From positions 3,472,001-3,536,000 of the forward strand of contig CM034546.1 of the NCBI GenBank assembly GCA_020055645.1: a stretch of DNA of 64,000 bases, written 5' to 3'. This DNA comes from Tomocerus qinae (Eukaryota; Arthropoda; Collembola; Entomobryomorpha; Tomoceridae). The position numbers were made by a program, and so were the translations under genes. Each line of letters opens with the position of its first letter. The first letter of the stretch is position 1. The notes beneath the pieces are model-generated. The model was not told the DNA's origin. It searched no databases and saw only the letters and a program-made list of their open reading frames with translations. This document shows, piece by piece, positions 46,525 to 58,492 of the stretch.

Positions 46525-46995
46525 GATGGTATGATTGCGTGACTCAAACTCAACCTTGGAGATAAGTGCTACAAAACTGTCATTTCCAAGAACAATTTTT
46601 AATTTTGCTGAAATTGTTCTATTTTGAGAAAAGCGGCGCTAGAACTTATAATAAATATAATATAGTGCTTCCACATTGCAGCAGAAATAAAGTAAACTGC
46701 TCCATCTAAGCAAAAGTATTTAAGGGGCAAATGATAGGGAAAATGGAGTATACTTTACTACATGTTGTTATTATGTCGCACTCGTAGAAGCAGTTATGTG
46801 GTATTAATATTGCTGGTGTGAACGTGCAATTTGTAAAATTGCACCAGTGGCAAGAAACATACTTAATTTTAGAGTGTGTAAAGTAAAACAAATGAAACCA
46901 TGTTTGCGAATTGAAGGCGTATATCAGTACCTTCAGAAGCATAGCATTTATAGGTTGATGATATTATTGCAATTTTTAGTAGGTACATGTAATGC
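46525..46995 (+). pseudogene. Crystallin-like gene tail fossil upstream of GrA-3
   Basis: Begins gatggtatgattgcgtgactcaaac, matching the last ~70 bases of the exon at 36693-37409, and continues with its 3' flank (tgcttccacattgcagcag.., tattaatattgctggtgtg). It starts 34 bases upstream of the GrA-3 ATG, on the other strand. Confidence 0.75.
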
Positions 46996-47857
46996 CAGCG
47001 TAGATTAGCATGGTTTCTTACAAGATAGGGAAATAATTAGTACCGCAATGTCTAGTGCCAAAATGGGCAAAGATTCTGTTTCTACTACTATGACTTTGGG
47101 GTTAGCTAGTATGTCTGCAAATATGTATGAATAAATGCAAGAATGTTATTTGATGGGACGTTGAAATAATTTAAAATGTCCCTGAATAATAATTTAAACG
47201 GTCATTTTTGAAAGTGTCCCTGCGAATAATTTAGAAAGTCCCTAAACAAAAATTTAAAATGTCCATGCAACCCGTGATTTTGTACATATGCAAGTTATTG
47301 TGTTAACATACTGTAACCCAAGCTAATTTATCGTAATCTAACCATGTACCTATAAGTGTACGGGTTAACAAAATGTTAGTGGCGAAGGATATTACATAGT
47401 TTACAAGTCAACTTTTTTAGTACAATTTTTTTTATTACAATTAAAGTTAAACGTACCAATCTGTCGTGCATGCAAAAATGTGGCAACTTCTTTTCTACAA
47501 CTTTAATGAGTTTTAACTCTTACATCATAAGGAAGCCTTATTATATCCGTTAAATAACTATTTGTGATGTCAATATGCTTAATATTCTAAAAGATGTTTT
47601 TATTACTGAATGTTCAAAATTTGGCATACTTAAAAATAAAAAAACTAAAATGTAAGTACTTATATCATCCCTTGAGGAAGCATTTAGCATCAATGCAATA
47701 TTTGTTTGCCTGTATTTTATTTACATAAAAAGTTGGAAGTTTTTAAATTTACATAAGTATGTTCAGTACTTTCTCGTCACAAACCATGAAAAGAATACAC
47801 ATAAAAGGAATTACCTATTCTCCTATCGTAGTCTGTCTTGGTAGTTATATACAATAG

Positions 47858-48128
47858 ATATGCATCTTTACTCTACATAAACATAAAGTGGGGCATGCGC
47901 ATGGGATTCCTTCATTATTCTTGAATAAATGTTTGTATATATGTCCGTAATATGTTGTAATTAATGAGTAAGGGTAATATTTTGTAATTAATGAGCAAGG
48001 ACTAGACATTAGACTATCAGTACTGAGTCCAATCAACGGTCTATGAATTTCGGGTCAATGCGCAGTCGCTAGAAATTTGACGATTTCAACATTTTCTAGC
48101 ACACTTTATGTGCTGGGATTCAACTAGT
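47858..48128. repeat. Inverted copy of the 30425-30672 repeat core
   Basis: From gcatctttactctac to gggattcaactag this is the reverse complement of the core of the 600-bp element, with small differences (an internal atata indel; actagacattagactatcag). The element's terminal repeats are not visible around it. Confidence 0.75.
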
Positions 48129-48173
48129 AAATAATAAAAATAAATAGTAACAAGCAAAATTATCATGGCTGCT

Positions 48174-48283
48174 ACAAAGTAACAAACCATTTTATAATGT
48201 CTGCGACAATGTAACAATCCTAACTCCTAATACAATGGTTTGTTACATTGTCGCGGTCATGATAAAATGGTTTGTTACTTTGT
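48174..48283. repeat. Hairpin, ~110 bp
   Basis: acaaagtaacaaaccatttta at the left pairs with taaaatggtttgttactttgt at the right, with further pairing inward (gcgacaatgtaacaa). Miniature palindromic element. Confidence 0.7.
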
Positions 48284-48716
48284 GTTATTACTCACACACA
48301 AACATTATTCAATGCGCATGAGCCAGAGTACGTTTATCCTATAGAGTGGATATAATTCAATAATTCATTTCAATTCAATTAGCAATTTTTGTAATTAAAT
48401 GAAAGTTGGCGTTACCAAGCGAATAATTGTCGTTTAAATGAATTTATTTCACTACTTTCAGTGAGCATTCAAATATAAATCGTAATTTGAAATATTTTAG
48501 TGAAAATATGGCACGAAAACTTAGTTTAATGGACACTGTTATGCTCCAAGACCAGTTTACTCTTTGCAAAAGGACCAGTTTACAAAGACCAATCTACATA
48601 GAACCGCCGGCCAGACTAAAAAGCCCCTCCCTAGGGTGGGGCGCCCCCCCCCCCGGCCCACCCTGCTCAATACGTACAGGGTGGTAAAAAAATTTTATAT
48701 TTAAATTATCACGCAG

Positions 48717-49399
48717 GAACCAATGTCTACCAGGGAGGGGCCAATGTCTACCAAGTGTCTACCAGCGAGGGGCCAATGTCTACCAGGGGGGGGCCAATGT
48801 CTAACAGGTAGGGGCCAATGTCTACCAGGGAGGGGCCAATGTCTAACAGGTAGGGGCCAAAGTCTACCAGGGAGTGGCCAAAGTCTACCAGGGAGTGGCC
48901 AAAGTCTAACAGGGAGGGGCAAATGTTTACCAGGGGGGGCCAATGTCTAAGTGGGAGAGGCCAATGTCTACCAGGGAGGGGCCAATGTCTAACATGGTGG
49001 AGCCAATGTCTAGGGGGGGGGGCAATGTCTAACAGGGGGGGCAATGTCCACTAGGAGGGGCCAATGCCTACCAAGGAGGGGCCAATGTCAACCAGGGAGG
49101 GGCCAATGTCTATCAGGGAGGGGCCAATGTCTACCAGGAAGGGGCCAATGTCTACCAGGGATGGGCAAATATCTACCAGGGAGGGGCCAATGTCTACCAG
49201 GGAGTGGCCAATGTCTAACAGGGAGGGGCCAATGTCTACCAGGGAGGGGCCAATGTCTACCAGGGGTGGCCAATGTCTAACAGGGAGGGGCCAATGTCTA
49301 CCAGCGAGGGGCCAATGTCTACCAGGGGGGGCCAATGTCTACCAGGGATGGGCCAATGTCTACCAGGGAGTGGCCAATGTCTAACAGGGAGGGGCCATT
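48717..49399. repeat. 21-bp minisatellite, about 32 copies
   Basis: The unit is ggggccaatgtctaccaggga with variants (ctaacag, gggagtgg, ggggggg). As 21 is divisible by 3, several frames on both strands stay open; the resulting 7-residue-repeat frames are an effect of the array and are not called genes. Confidence 0.9.
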
Positions 49400-49546
49400 G
49401 GTTGAATCCTACTTTGATGGACGAACACTTATCATTTTGTGACAACAATGACCATTTGCTAAGCTATTTCATACATTGGCACCAAATTTTATTCAAAATT
49501 CAAACACCAAATTTAAATGAAACTATTTTTTACTTTTTCCCATTTA

Positions 49547-49634
49547 TACCACTTACCACTACTTGGTAGGTAGTGGTATTTAACGTTAAATACCATTAAA
49601 AACCACTTACCACTGGTAAGTGGTAAATGGTATT
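49547..49634. repeat. Cluster of palindromes
   Basis: taccacttaccact..agtggta, gtggtatttaacgttaaatacca and accacttaccactggtaagtggt follow one another. Likely a fold-back mobile relic. Confidence 0.6.
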
Positions 49635-49821
49635 TTGTACACTGGCCAGCGATCTTCAGGTTCTCTTTCTCAATAGTTGTGAAGATTATGTATGATTATA
49701 TACAAAATTATGCTCAATTTTAGGTAAATACTTACGTTTCAATTCATTGCTGTACACTCTGTTTCACAATCAAAGCTCCAAATCAATGAAGGATATATTC
49801 AACTTAATCAGTAAAATATTA

Positions 49822-52220
49822 TAATGCAAAGTTCTTTACTAGTTGTTATCAAACAGTAATAATAGTATTATAGGTGCTCAAAATATAATGCGTCTCTGTC
49901 TTAAAATATGTTAACAATAAAAAATGTTATGCTTTAATTTTTGTTTTTATATGCGTAAAGGATAGCTGTTGCAAGATTAAACCGATGTTTATTGTCAACT
50001 AGTTTTCCTATATGGTATAGTGTAGGCTTACATTTATGCTTATAGTTATATAAAAAAACCTTTAACCCAAAAAAGCCAAAACACCCGAGGTCGTGAGTTT
50101 TTCCAAAAACACCCTGGTTTTTCGATACCTTAGTAAAGATATGCTACCTTCGTGAATTACATTGCTTTACGAATTAAAAGTCAGAAGAAGGGAGCAAACA
50201 TTATCTAGGATGATTTGTAGAAATACGAACGACGAATGCTTCTTGCAAACGAAAAAAATGTTCATCCGAAATTTAACAGGTATGCATCCTTTTAGTGAAG
50301 TGATCTGCTGTTTGGTATATCTCTCAGGATGGGTTAAGGGAATTGAAATTATATCTCTACAGGTGTCCGAAGTAGAAACTGCCAACCACATCCCGAATCG
50401 AATTATGAAAAGCATCATAAATGACATGAATACGGGCGTTATTACCATAAACCAGCTCACAGATTGCCAAATTGAGATTGTCATATAAATAAAGATTATA
50501 GAAAGTCCTGTCATCGCAAAAAGGACGCCAGGTAATAAAATTTTGCAAAAAAAGATGTCAATGATAGAAAATAGTACTCGGAATTCATTGTAGAACGATA
50601 TATTACTTCTGATGAACACTTCAGATTGTTCCCGAGTTGGAAAGACTTCCTGAGCAAGAATTTCCTTCCTAAGAATATAAATCACAAAATTAGTTATAAT
50701 TGACGTTATTAAATGGAACGTATTAATCATTAACAAGCACCTTTGATCGAGTAGCCATGAACTCGATCAATTTAAATTGATGAGTAGCACACAGTACACA
50801 ATAAGGCAAACTATTCACTTTTAAAAAATCCTCGGCTGTCTATAAATGTTTCTAAATAATTACTGCGAGGGTGGGGAGGTTTTATCCTCGCAAAAAATTA
50901 GTTTTGTCCACTTTTGTCCTGAATAAAAGTCCGAAATGAATTTCAGTATGGACAGTAATAGTTTCATCTGGAAAATTTATACGACTCTAGACATGGGTCT
51001 ATAAAAACCGGTTTACATTTTTACAATAATTCCTATAAAGTTAAAACGAACAATTTTTTACACTGTGGGTTTTAAAAGATGCATGTTGGTTACTTAATAT
51101 GAAATTTGGCAGCTGTAGATGATTTTTAATGCATTATAATCGACCATTCAAAACAGTGCTTATTACCTTTTAAGCTGAAGTATTTGTAACAGTAGTAATG
51201 CCATTACGAAACTCCAAATTGTATACATTGTTACACTGTACCAATTAGGAACAATCGCAATACAATGGATGAGTATTCTGTAGCATTCAAAATATGACTT
51301 TGATTGAATGCCGATGTGTTTGAAAACGCACAATTCATCAAAATGTACGAAATCAGGTGCAAGCATCATAAATGGGATTGTCAATATTGTTGAAGAGATA
51401 AAAACCACAGCCATCGTCAGAAACATCAATCCAGGCCAGTCAATATTTGAAACAGAAGTTTTGTCTAAGTTAAAATACAAACATATTAGAATTCCAATTC
51501 GCTAAATGTTTCAAAAAATTTTCATATTTAGAAATATTTTAACTTACATTTACCGTAGAAAATGAAAAACTGTGAAGTGAGTTGAGCGAGCTCATTTTGG
51601 TATATGACTGTGTTTACTTGGCCAATGAGAGCCATGAGAAAGGTCAAAAGGTACCCAAACTGTACAGCCCTTCCTCCCGTAGAGATATTTTCTTTTGACA
51701 GTGAAATTGCAAATGATAACCATTCAATGAGACGTAAACTTATCCCAATACAGAAATACAAATAGAAAAAGGATTTGTGGTTTGAAGAAAGTTCAGTGAA
51801 TTTTTTCTTGACTGGATCCCATTTGAGTGGCAAAACTTTTAGTAGACACCCACAACTGAATAATTTTGATAGAATTAGAATACTCAGATCATGAGGCATT
51901 TTGGTCAGTGTAAAATTGACCACAACTTTTAAAATCTTCAAGAATTTTTTGCCAAACATTTTGGCGAGAACAGCAATAACGCAATGCGCCAAGATGGTAC
52001 GATTGCGAGACTCAAACTCAATTTTGGAGATAAGTGCTACAAAACTGTCATTTCCAAGAATAATTTTTAATTTTGCTGAAATTGTTCTATTTTGAGAAAA
52101 GCGGCGCTAGAATTTCTAATAAATGTAATATAGTGCTTCCACATTACAACAGATATAAAGTAAACTGTGCCATTTAAGCAAATGTGTTTAAAGGGGAAAT
52201 GATAGGGGAAATAGGGTATA
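49822..52220. repeat. Segmental duplication, copy A
   Basis: From ataatgcaaagttctttac onward this matches 58493-60940 in order, including GrA-4 versus GrA-5, both introns and the crystallin-tail fossil. Confidence 0.85.
50167..51959 (-). CDS. GrA-4: seven-transmembrane chemoreceptor-like gene, three exons
   Basis: Model: exon 1 51959-51554, exon 2 51464-51167, exon 3 50668-50167; 406, 298 and 502 nt, 401 residues, phases 1 and 2 as in GrA-1. The ATG gives MFGKKFLKIL; the frame also runs upstream without a further ATG. Its first intron is short (~90 bp, against ~150-260 in GrA-1 to GrA-3). Notable changes: KWDPVKKKFTELSSNHK and ENISTGGRAVQFG in exon 1, FVHFDELCVFKHIGIQSKSYFEC in exon 2. All frames are open. 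Its nearest relative is the pseudogene GrA-5 at 58.8-60.7 kb. Confidence 0.75.
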
Positions 52221-52470
52221 CTTTACTACACATTATAATTATGTCGCACTCGTAGAAGCAGTTATGATAGTATTAATATGTGTACTAATATGTGTGAACG
52301 TGCAATCTGTAAAATTACACCAATGGATACTAATTGGAATGTTTGCGAACTGAAGGCGTATATCAGTACCTTTAGAAGCATAGCATTTATAAGTTTATGA
52401 CATTTATTGCAATGTTTAGTAGGTACATGTAATGCCAGGGTAGGTTAGCATCTGCTGGTTTCTTACCTGA
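51983..52470 (+). pseudogene. Crystallin-like gene tail fossil upstream of GrA-4
   Basis: Same as at 46525: gatggtacgattgcgagactcaaac.. and the flank tgcttccacattacaacag. Non-coding remnant. Confidence 0.75.
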
Positions 52471-53630
52471 TAGGGATATAATTAGGACCGAAATTCACTA
52501 AGAGCCATCAGGTAGATTTGTACAATAATTTAAATCTACATCAAATCTGAAATAAATCGATTGAAACTCTTAAGTGTCAGTTTACAATTCCTGATAATAC
52601 TGCAGAAGCGTAGATGCACGCAGTATGTAATTACGTTGAAGTAAGTAATACATATAATAAATATTATATTCACTATGAACTACAAATTCGTGACTGAAAA
52701 AACTCAAATGCTGGGGCACTTAAGTTTTTGGACTTTTGGAGTGCCAATCGGCAATTTTATTTCGACGCTTATATCCAGACACCATGTAAGAGGTATGAAT
52801 AACTAGCTTAAGTCTATGCATTTGCAAAATTACTACACATTTGGCATTTGAAATCAAACTTATAATTATTTTAATAATTCTATAAACATTGCTTGACAAC
52901 ATAATAGTATTATGTAATTAGGTTTTTCCAACCTGTCAATTTTCCTTTGGTTACTAAATCATAATTAGAGGGCCGTGTGTAAGAACCTGGTATCTCTAAA
53001 CTTAAATTTTCACCAAAAAAGTAGTATTGGTAACCAACGTGTATTCTATAGTAAATATTTTATTTCTTAGTTGCTATTTGAGGTACCATACTAGGTCATT
53101 ATGCATACACGGCCCAGGCCCTTCAACTATTCAGATAATTGCGTGAATAAAATTGCAACGGATCCATTTTCTTATTTTTCATAAGTAGAAAAGATGCAAT
53201 TATTTTAAAATTATGGGACTGATTTCAGTATTTGTATTCTAGCAAAACCTTGCAATCACGTTGCACTGCACCCGACAAAACTTTAAAAAAGAGCTAAATT
53301 TTAAATTTTTTAGAGTATTAAGAAAAATTACGACTATTGTCTCACTCCGCATCTATCTTTATTCTCTATCCTTATTTCTATGCGTCCTAATACTCTTTAG
53401 AATGAGATACCCGTCAAAAATATAGTTCTACCATGTTTTTTTTTTGGATTAGGTTATCCAAGGAATCCGTTCATTTTAAAAAATAAAATACGTCATAAAG
53501 GTCTGTCAGACATTTTCTTTTAGCATCAGTTCCAATCCAATGGACAAATAGACCCGTTGCAGAATTTTGTTAGTTTGTCGCAGACTTAGAAACTTATTTT
53601 CATTGAACTATTAGAGTCTTAACAAGAACA
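52471..53630. other. Intergenic upstream of GrB-2
   Basis: Diverged counterpart of parts of 13960-14570 (for example tcacgttgcactgcacccgacaaaac). No gene seen. Confidence 0.5.
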
Positions 53631-53633
53631 AGT

Positions 53634-54410
53634 AAAAAATTGTTACAACAACGACAATTTTATTTTTAAATATTTTAGTAGACTTAAATCATTTAGTTGG
53701 TTCACAGCCCTCCATAAGGAATAATAACAAAAATGAAATAAAAGTTGAATGTTCAGTTAAAAGAAACCTTTTCATCTTAAACTTTACGGCATTTTTCTGC
53801 AACGCGGCAATGAAGGCATATTTACTAAGTGATAAAAAAGACTCTTTGAGAAACTTCGCAGTGTGCATTATGATAGTGTTTGCAAATTTGCTAATAATGA
53901 CACTACTGGTTTAATCTACTGTGGTTAGGTCTAAAATCATTGTACATCTATTGAACAGTGTTTTTGGGTATTTTGGAGATTTTGGAGGTAATAATCTGCA
54001 GAACATTTATAGTATTAGCAAAACAGCTATTTAATTATTTATAAAATACATTTAGTACCAAAAATTGGTACAATAATGCTCGTCCTTCACCACATATGCA
54101 AAAGATGGAGTTACATGTCCTCATTCATGGTGTTTAGATAGTGGAGGTCATTGGCTAAAACATGGTCGTTTGCATTATGGATAAGTTCATTATGGTTCCA
54201 TTCATTGAGGAGTTGTATTCGTTCTGGGAAATCAGCATCTAACTCAAAGACCATGGAGTGAGAGTTGATGAAAAGAATAAAATTATCTTCAACTGCCGTA
54301 GGACTTAGAATGACGAGGTTTTCATATACAAAGAGGAGCAAAATATTGAATTTTATTTATTCCGTTACGAAAGGTACAATGGAAGTCATTCTCACATTTT
54401 GATCAATTTT
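53634..54410 (+). pseudogene. GrB-2: decayed copy of GrB-1
   Basis: 53634-53990 matches exon 1 of GrB-1, with the start codon changed (atg to ttg) and a stop (ctggtttaa). Exon 2 is missing. 54085-54402 matches the 3' part of exon 3, with a ~50-nt internal deletion (ttggcta joined to aaacatgg) and stops (aga tag, gag tga). Confidence 0.85.
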
Positions 54411-54689
54411 CACACTTAAATCATGATAATTACGTTTATACTAACAGGCTTATTTACGTTTATAATGATAAACAAGAAAAAAATGTTTTGATTAGCCTGC
54501 TGTAAAAATAAAGCGCTGTGATGCCAAGCTCATGATGCTCATTCCTGAAATCTCCGTTCCTGAGCTAACTTAATTGTCATTGTAAGCTATCATGTAGTCA
54601 AGCTTATACTTACTAAATGCCCTTCGTCTTTAATTTTCGTATATACACCTTGTGTATAGATAAAGAAGTGAGAATGGGAACTGAACCCT

Positions 54690-55160
54690 ATGTTTTAATG
54701 TCCACTAGGCTTCGTCTACCAACAATAGAATGGTGATGGAGTTATCCACAAACGCCGTCAAAAACGTTAGCAAAGTGAGACGCTTGAGATAAAAGAACGG
54801 TCCTACGCTTATATATTGCTGAGGACAACTTCGAACCCATTTTCCGAAAGCGGATTTCCGCGATGTATATCTTTTCCAATTTTCGACAAAACTAAGTGAG
54901 TGCGAATGAAGCATTGCGGCTTGTTGAATGAAACCCATCTCGATGAAAATTAAAGACAGTCCGGTAAATATTAACATGAAATTGAGTACAGGAGAAAAAA
55001 TGTGACTCATTTTAAACAACAGTACATTTATAGAAATTCCTATAAACAATGCTTCGGCTATCAGCGTTGGTGACAGAATTATTATATGAATATTTATCAT
55101 TGTATTTATAATTTTGGTAATTGAAACAGATTGTTTTAGTAGTAGATGTACACTCCTATA
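54690..55160 (-). pseudogene. GrC-1: C-terminal fragment of a third receptor type
   Basis: The frame 55100-54705 encodes two or three membrane helices and the end CPQQYISVGPFFYLKRLTLL.., with VDNSITILLLVDEA at the stop. It closely matches 63330-62863. Homology stops near 55160, so the 5' half is missing. In the C-terminal block, CPQQ.IS.GPFF aligns with C.P..FRMNIFF of GrA. Confidence 0.75.
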
Positions 55161-55164
55161 TCCT

Positions 55165-56037
55165 GAAAACGATTTGGCTCAAAATCGAGTTGCAACTTGC
55201 AACCAAAGATATATAACTACTCAAATTATACGTATATTATACGGAGTTCGGAGTTCGTGACCTACGACTATCATCAGGAGAAAAAAAGCCACAAGACAGA
55301 TACATTACATGGGCTCGTGTGAGGCTGAGTAAGAGGATGATCTTTTAAGTGGTTTGAAACTGTCAAATCAAAATGATTTCTGTGTCAAAATTAATGGTAG
55401 ATGAATATTTCATTCCTTTCTGTTATTTTTGTTAAAAAGTGACAAGTTATTACCAATTTTTTGGAATTCGAAAAACCAGAAGAAAAACTCAACTTTATTT
55501 TAAGTAGTTATATATTTCGGTTGCAACTCGATCCAGCCAAAAATGGTTTTCAGAATAGTGTAGTGGGACATGTGAAGTGAGACTACCATTCTATAGAAAA
55601 ACTGGCTGCCCGTTTTTGTATTATGTTTCTGAAAAAATAATCAAAAAGGGTAAAATGAAAATTTTGACCTCTATATTTTATAATAACATTTTATTTTATG
55701 GCACAAGGTAGCGTAATTTGCTTGTTCGATAGCAAATAAACTGCTTTGTGTCATACCCGTTTTTCAATGGTTTATTGTACTAAACACTCAAAGTTCGCGT
55801 AAATATTTTTCGATGTGTAAATATTTACCACATCCTATAAATATATACATGTCACCAAGTATGAAATGTGTTTGCAATGCAATTAACTGAATATACCCCT
55901 GCTATGTTCACATGTAAATGGTAGTTGATGGTTATGTTTATTTATATGTATATAAATTCATCGTTGATTGCGAAGTAAACAAATCAATACGTCTATAATG
56001 TAGTATTCTTTCTTCGCTGATTATTCATTGTCATTTA
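55165..56037. other. Intergenic, nothing recognised
   Basis: AT-rich, no motif or repeat recognised. Confidence 0.4.
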
Positions 56038-56360
56038 ATGATGCACACATATGCAAAAGATTGATTTACATGTCCACATTCATGGTGTTTAGAGAGTGGA
56101 GGTCGTTGGCTAAAACATGGTCGTTTGCATTATGGATAAGTTCATTATGGTTCCATTCATTGAGGAGTTGTATTCGTTCTGGGAAATCAGCATCTAACTC
56201 AAAGACCATGGAGTGAGAGTTGATGAAAAGAATAAAATTATCTTCAACTGCCGTAGGACTTAGAATGGCGAGGTTTTCATGTACAAAGAGGAGCAAAATA
56301 TTGAATTTTATTTATTCCGTTACGAAAGAAACAATGGAAGTCATTCTCACATTTTGATCA
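56038..56360 (+). pseudogene. GrB-3: exon-3 fragment
   Basis: Matches exon 3 of GrB-1 and carries the same ~50-nt internal deletion as GrB-2, so both derive from one deleted ancestor. In-frame stop gag tga. No exon 1 or 2 nearby. Confidence 0.85.
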
Positions 56361-58492
56361 TTTTCACATTTAAATCATGGTAATTAGGTATGTACATACA
56401 ATTATATTATTTATAAGATGGTCTCCCCATTTATAAGATGGTCTCCCCATTTCTTACAAATACATATTACATAGTAAAATATAAGACTTTATGAGACTTT
56501 ATGCTGTAGATTTCACAATTAAAGTCGTAGGATATTTAGTGGAGAAGGGGGACGCGATCACTGACGGAAACTGCAAATATGACTTAGTTCACAACATTTA
56601 ACTGAAAGCAGTTCCCCCGAATATTACACATGATTTTCTCGATGCGAAGTACTGTTTAATTATATTATTCTATTATTTTAAGTTAATGTGAATGTAGCAT
56701 TAACATTATATCAATACCAAGAAAACGCGACGTTCAATAACAAAAATATATATGGATTAGACTGCTTGTAATGTAAAAATAAATATTTTGGCTAGTATGG
56801 CAGTTGAGATAAAACTTGGACAGCAAAGAAAACAACCAATATAATAAAGTACCAATAGATTGTACGATTTGATATATTTCCAATATAGGCTAAGAGTATT
56901 ATATTTGTTTTATAAGGGGGCGTAGTGGCCTTATAATAATAGCCCAAATGATGTGCCCGGGGACGGATATGTGTTTGTTTTGCGAAAGCTTAAAAGATTA
57001 ATTTAAAAATATTCCTACCTGCCGAGACAATTTAATACGAAGAAATGAGAATGTCTCTTATTATTATTTCAAGATTATATGATACTATAGAATAGTTACT
57101 ACCTTATTGTCTTGTATTGTATCTTTATTACTTGAAAGGTAATACTTAAAAGGTCACTAGTTCACCACACTTTCTATACCTTTACACTCCCATTAGATTT
57201 CCGTAACATCAATGCAGGTTTTAGAGAAAATAAGTCGTATTAATTAATACTTTGTGTTAATAATTAGAATTGGTTTTGGTGTTCCAGAATATGTGTATGT
57301 GTGTGTGTGTATATATACATATGTGTGAATAAGTGTTTTAGTATACTTAGATTTTCACTAGAAAATGCACAATGTCAGTATAGGATGGCACGATTAAGAG
57401 AGCTTTTCTTTCCATAGCCAAATCGAATTATAACTAATCAACATTTTGCAAAACCATATTACTACTGCAATGAAAAAACAAGGGAGATTCAATTCTTTTC
57501 AGTTTTCAAAACATGCAACTTTCCAGTCTAAAAGCAAAAAGAATTATGGATTGACTGACTGCTTACTATGCTTGCTGGTAGTGTAAAAATAAATATTTTG
57601 GACTGTATGGCACATAGCACATAGAACTTAGAAAAGTAATCAATATGATTAGATTGCTGATATGTTGACAAAAAGGTGTTGACAGAAAGGGGTAGGCCTG
57701 GCGTAGTGGCTTAGAGGTAGAAGCAACTCACTTAATTATTAATTCAAAGTATGTTGGCTCACTTCTTTCGCTTGTTAAATGTTTTAAAATATCCAGCAAA
57801 ACTCAGGCAAGTATAGAAAAATACAGATCAATGATAACTGATGGAGGGACCGATATCAAATTGTACTGTAAAAGACAGTATCAAAGCCTCATGACTTAAT
57901 ATTATTGTAATTCCACTAAGTTCTATTAAAACTTGATCTTTAAAGCTCAAGAAGACAAAATAATTCATAAAAATAAATCCTATAGAAAATCCTTCGTGCT
58001 TATCCAGATATCAATAGAAACAGTAAACAGACGGGTTTTGCAAATTCATGCTTTTAATGGCTTTTCTGGGATTTAGTCTATTTTATTGGGACAGGAAATT
58101 AAAATAAACAGCCGTGGATAATTTCTGGTGTTAAATACTCCACCTACTGTGAAATACAAATAGAGTATTGAAATTAAAAAAATTAGATGATCAATCATGA
58201 TGATTAGCTGTGTCCAAATTTTACCCGCAGAATTCGACTTACACTTTATTCGGCTGTCCCCGTAGTATATAATAACGAAATGCGGAAGCAGTCGGGAAGA
58301 ATTTTTACGAAAGGAATTTTCATAAGAAATTTTGGACTGTGCACTCTTCATTTTACATCAAATAACCATGATTGCATTGGGTTGAGGCTTGTGCGTAATA
58401 AGGGGAGGCCACACTGTGGGAACCTATAATGCGCTGCCAACGAAATCTGACTAAATTTTACAATTGAATACACATACTAACACAGTTAACAT
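56361..58492. other. Intergenic with small repeats
   Basis: A 20-bp direct repeat (ttataagatggtctccccat, twice, ~56411-56452), a GT microsatellite at ~57295-57325, and two tRNA-head-like stretches (~56915-56935 and 57690-57760). No gene is supported; the minus frame 58351-58073 has no motif. Confidence 0.45.
57690..57780 (+). repeat. Possible tRNA-derived SINE relic
   Basis: tggcgtagtggcttagaggtag resembles a tRNA D-arm/A-box. No B-box or intact cloverleaf follows. A shorter similar piece is at about 56917. Confidence 0.3.

Larger units (their letters stand above)
46996..48716. other. Intergenic repeat-rich stretch
   Basis: Contains short aaatgtccctg-like repeats (about 47160-47270), the inverted copy of the 30.4-kb core (47858-48128), the hairpin at 48174-48283 and a C-rich tract near 48640-48665. 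No gene seen. Confidence 0.5.

Noticed and set aside
48701..49569. Several overlapping frames of 60-106 codons on both strands
   Set aside because: All are translations of the 21-bp minisatellite.
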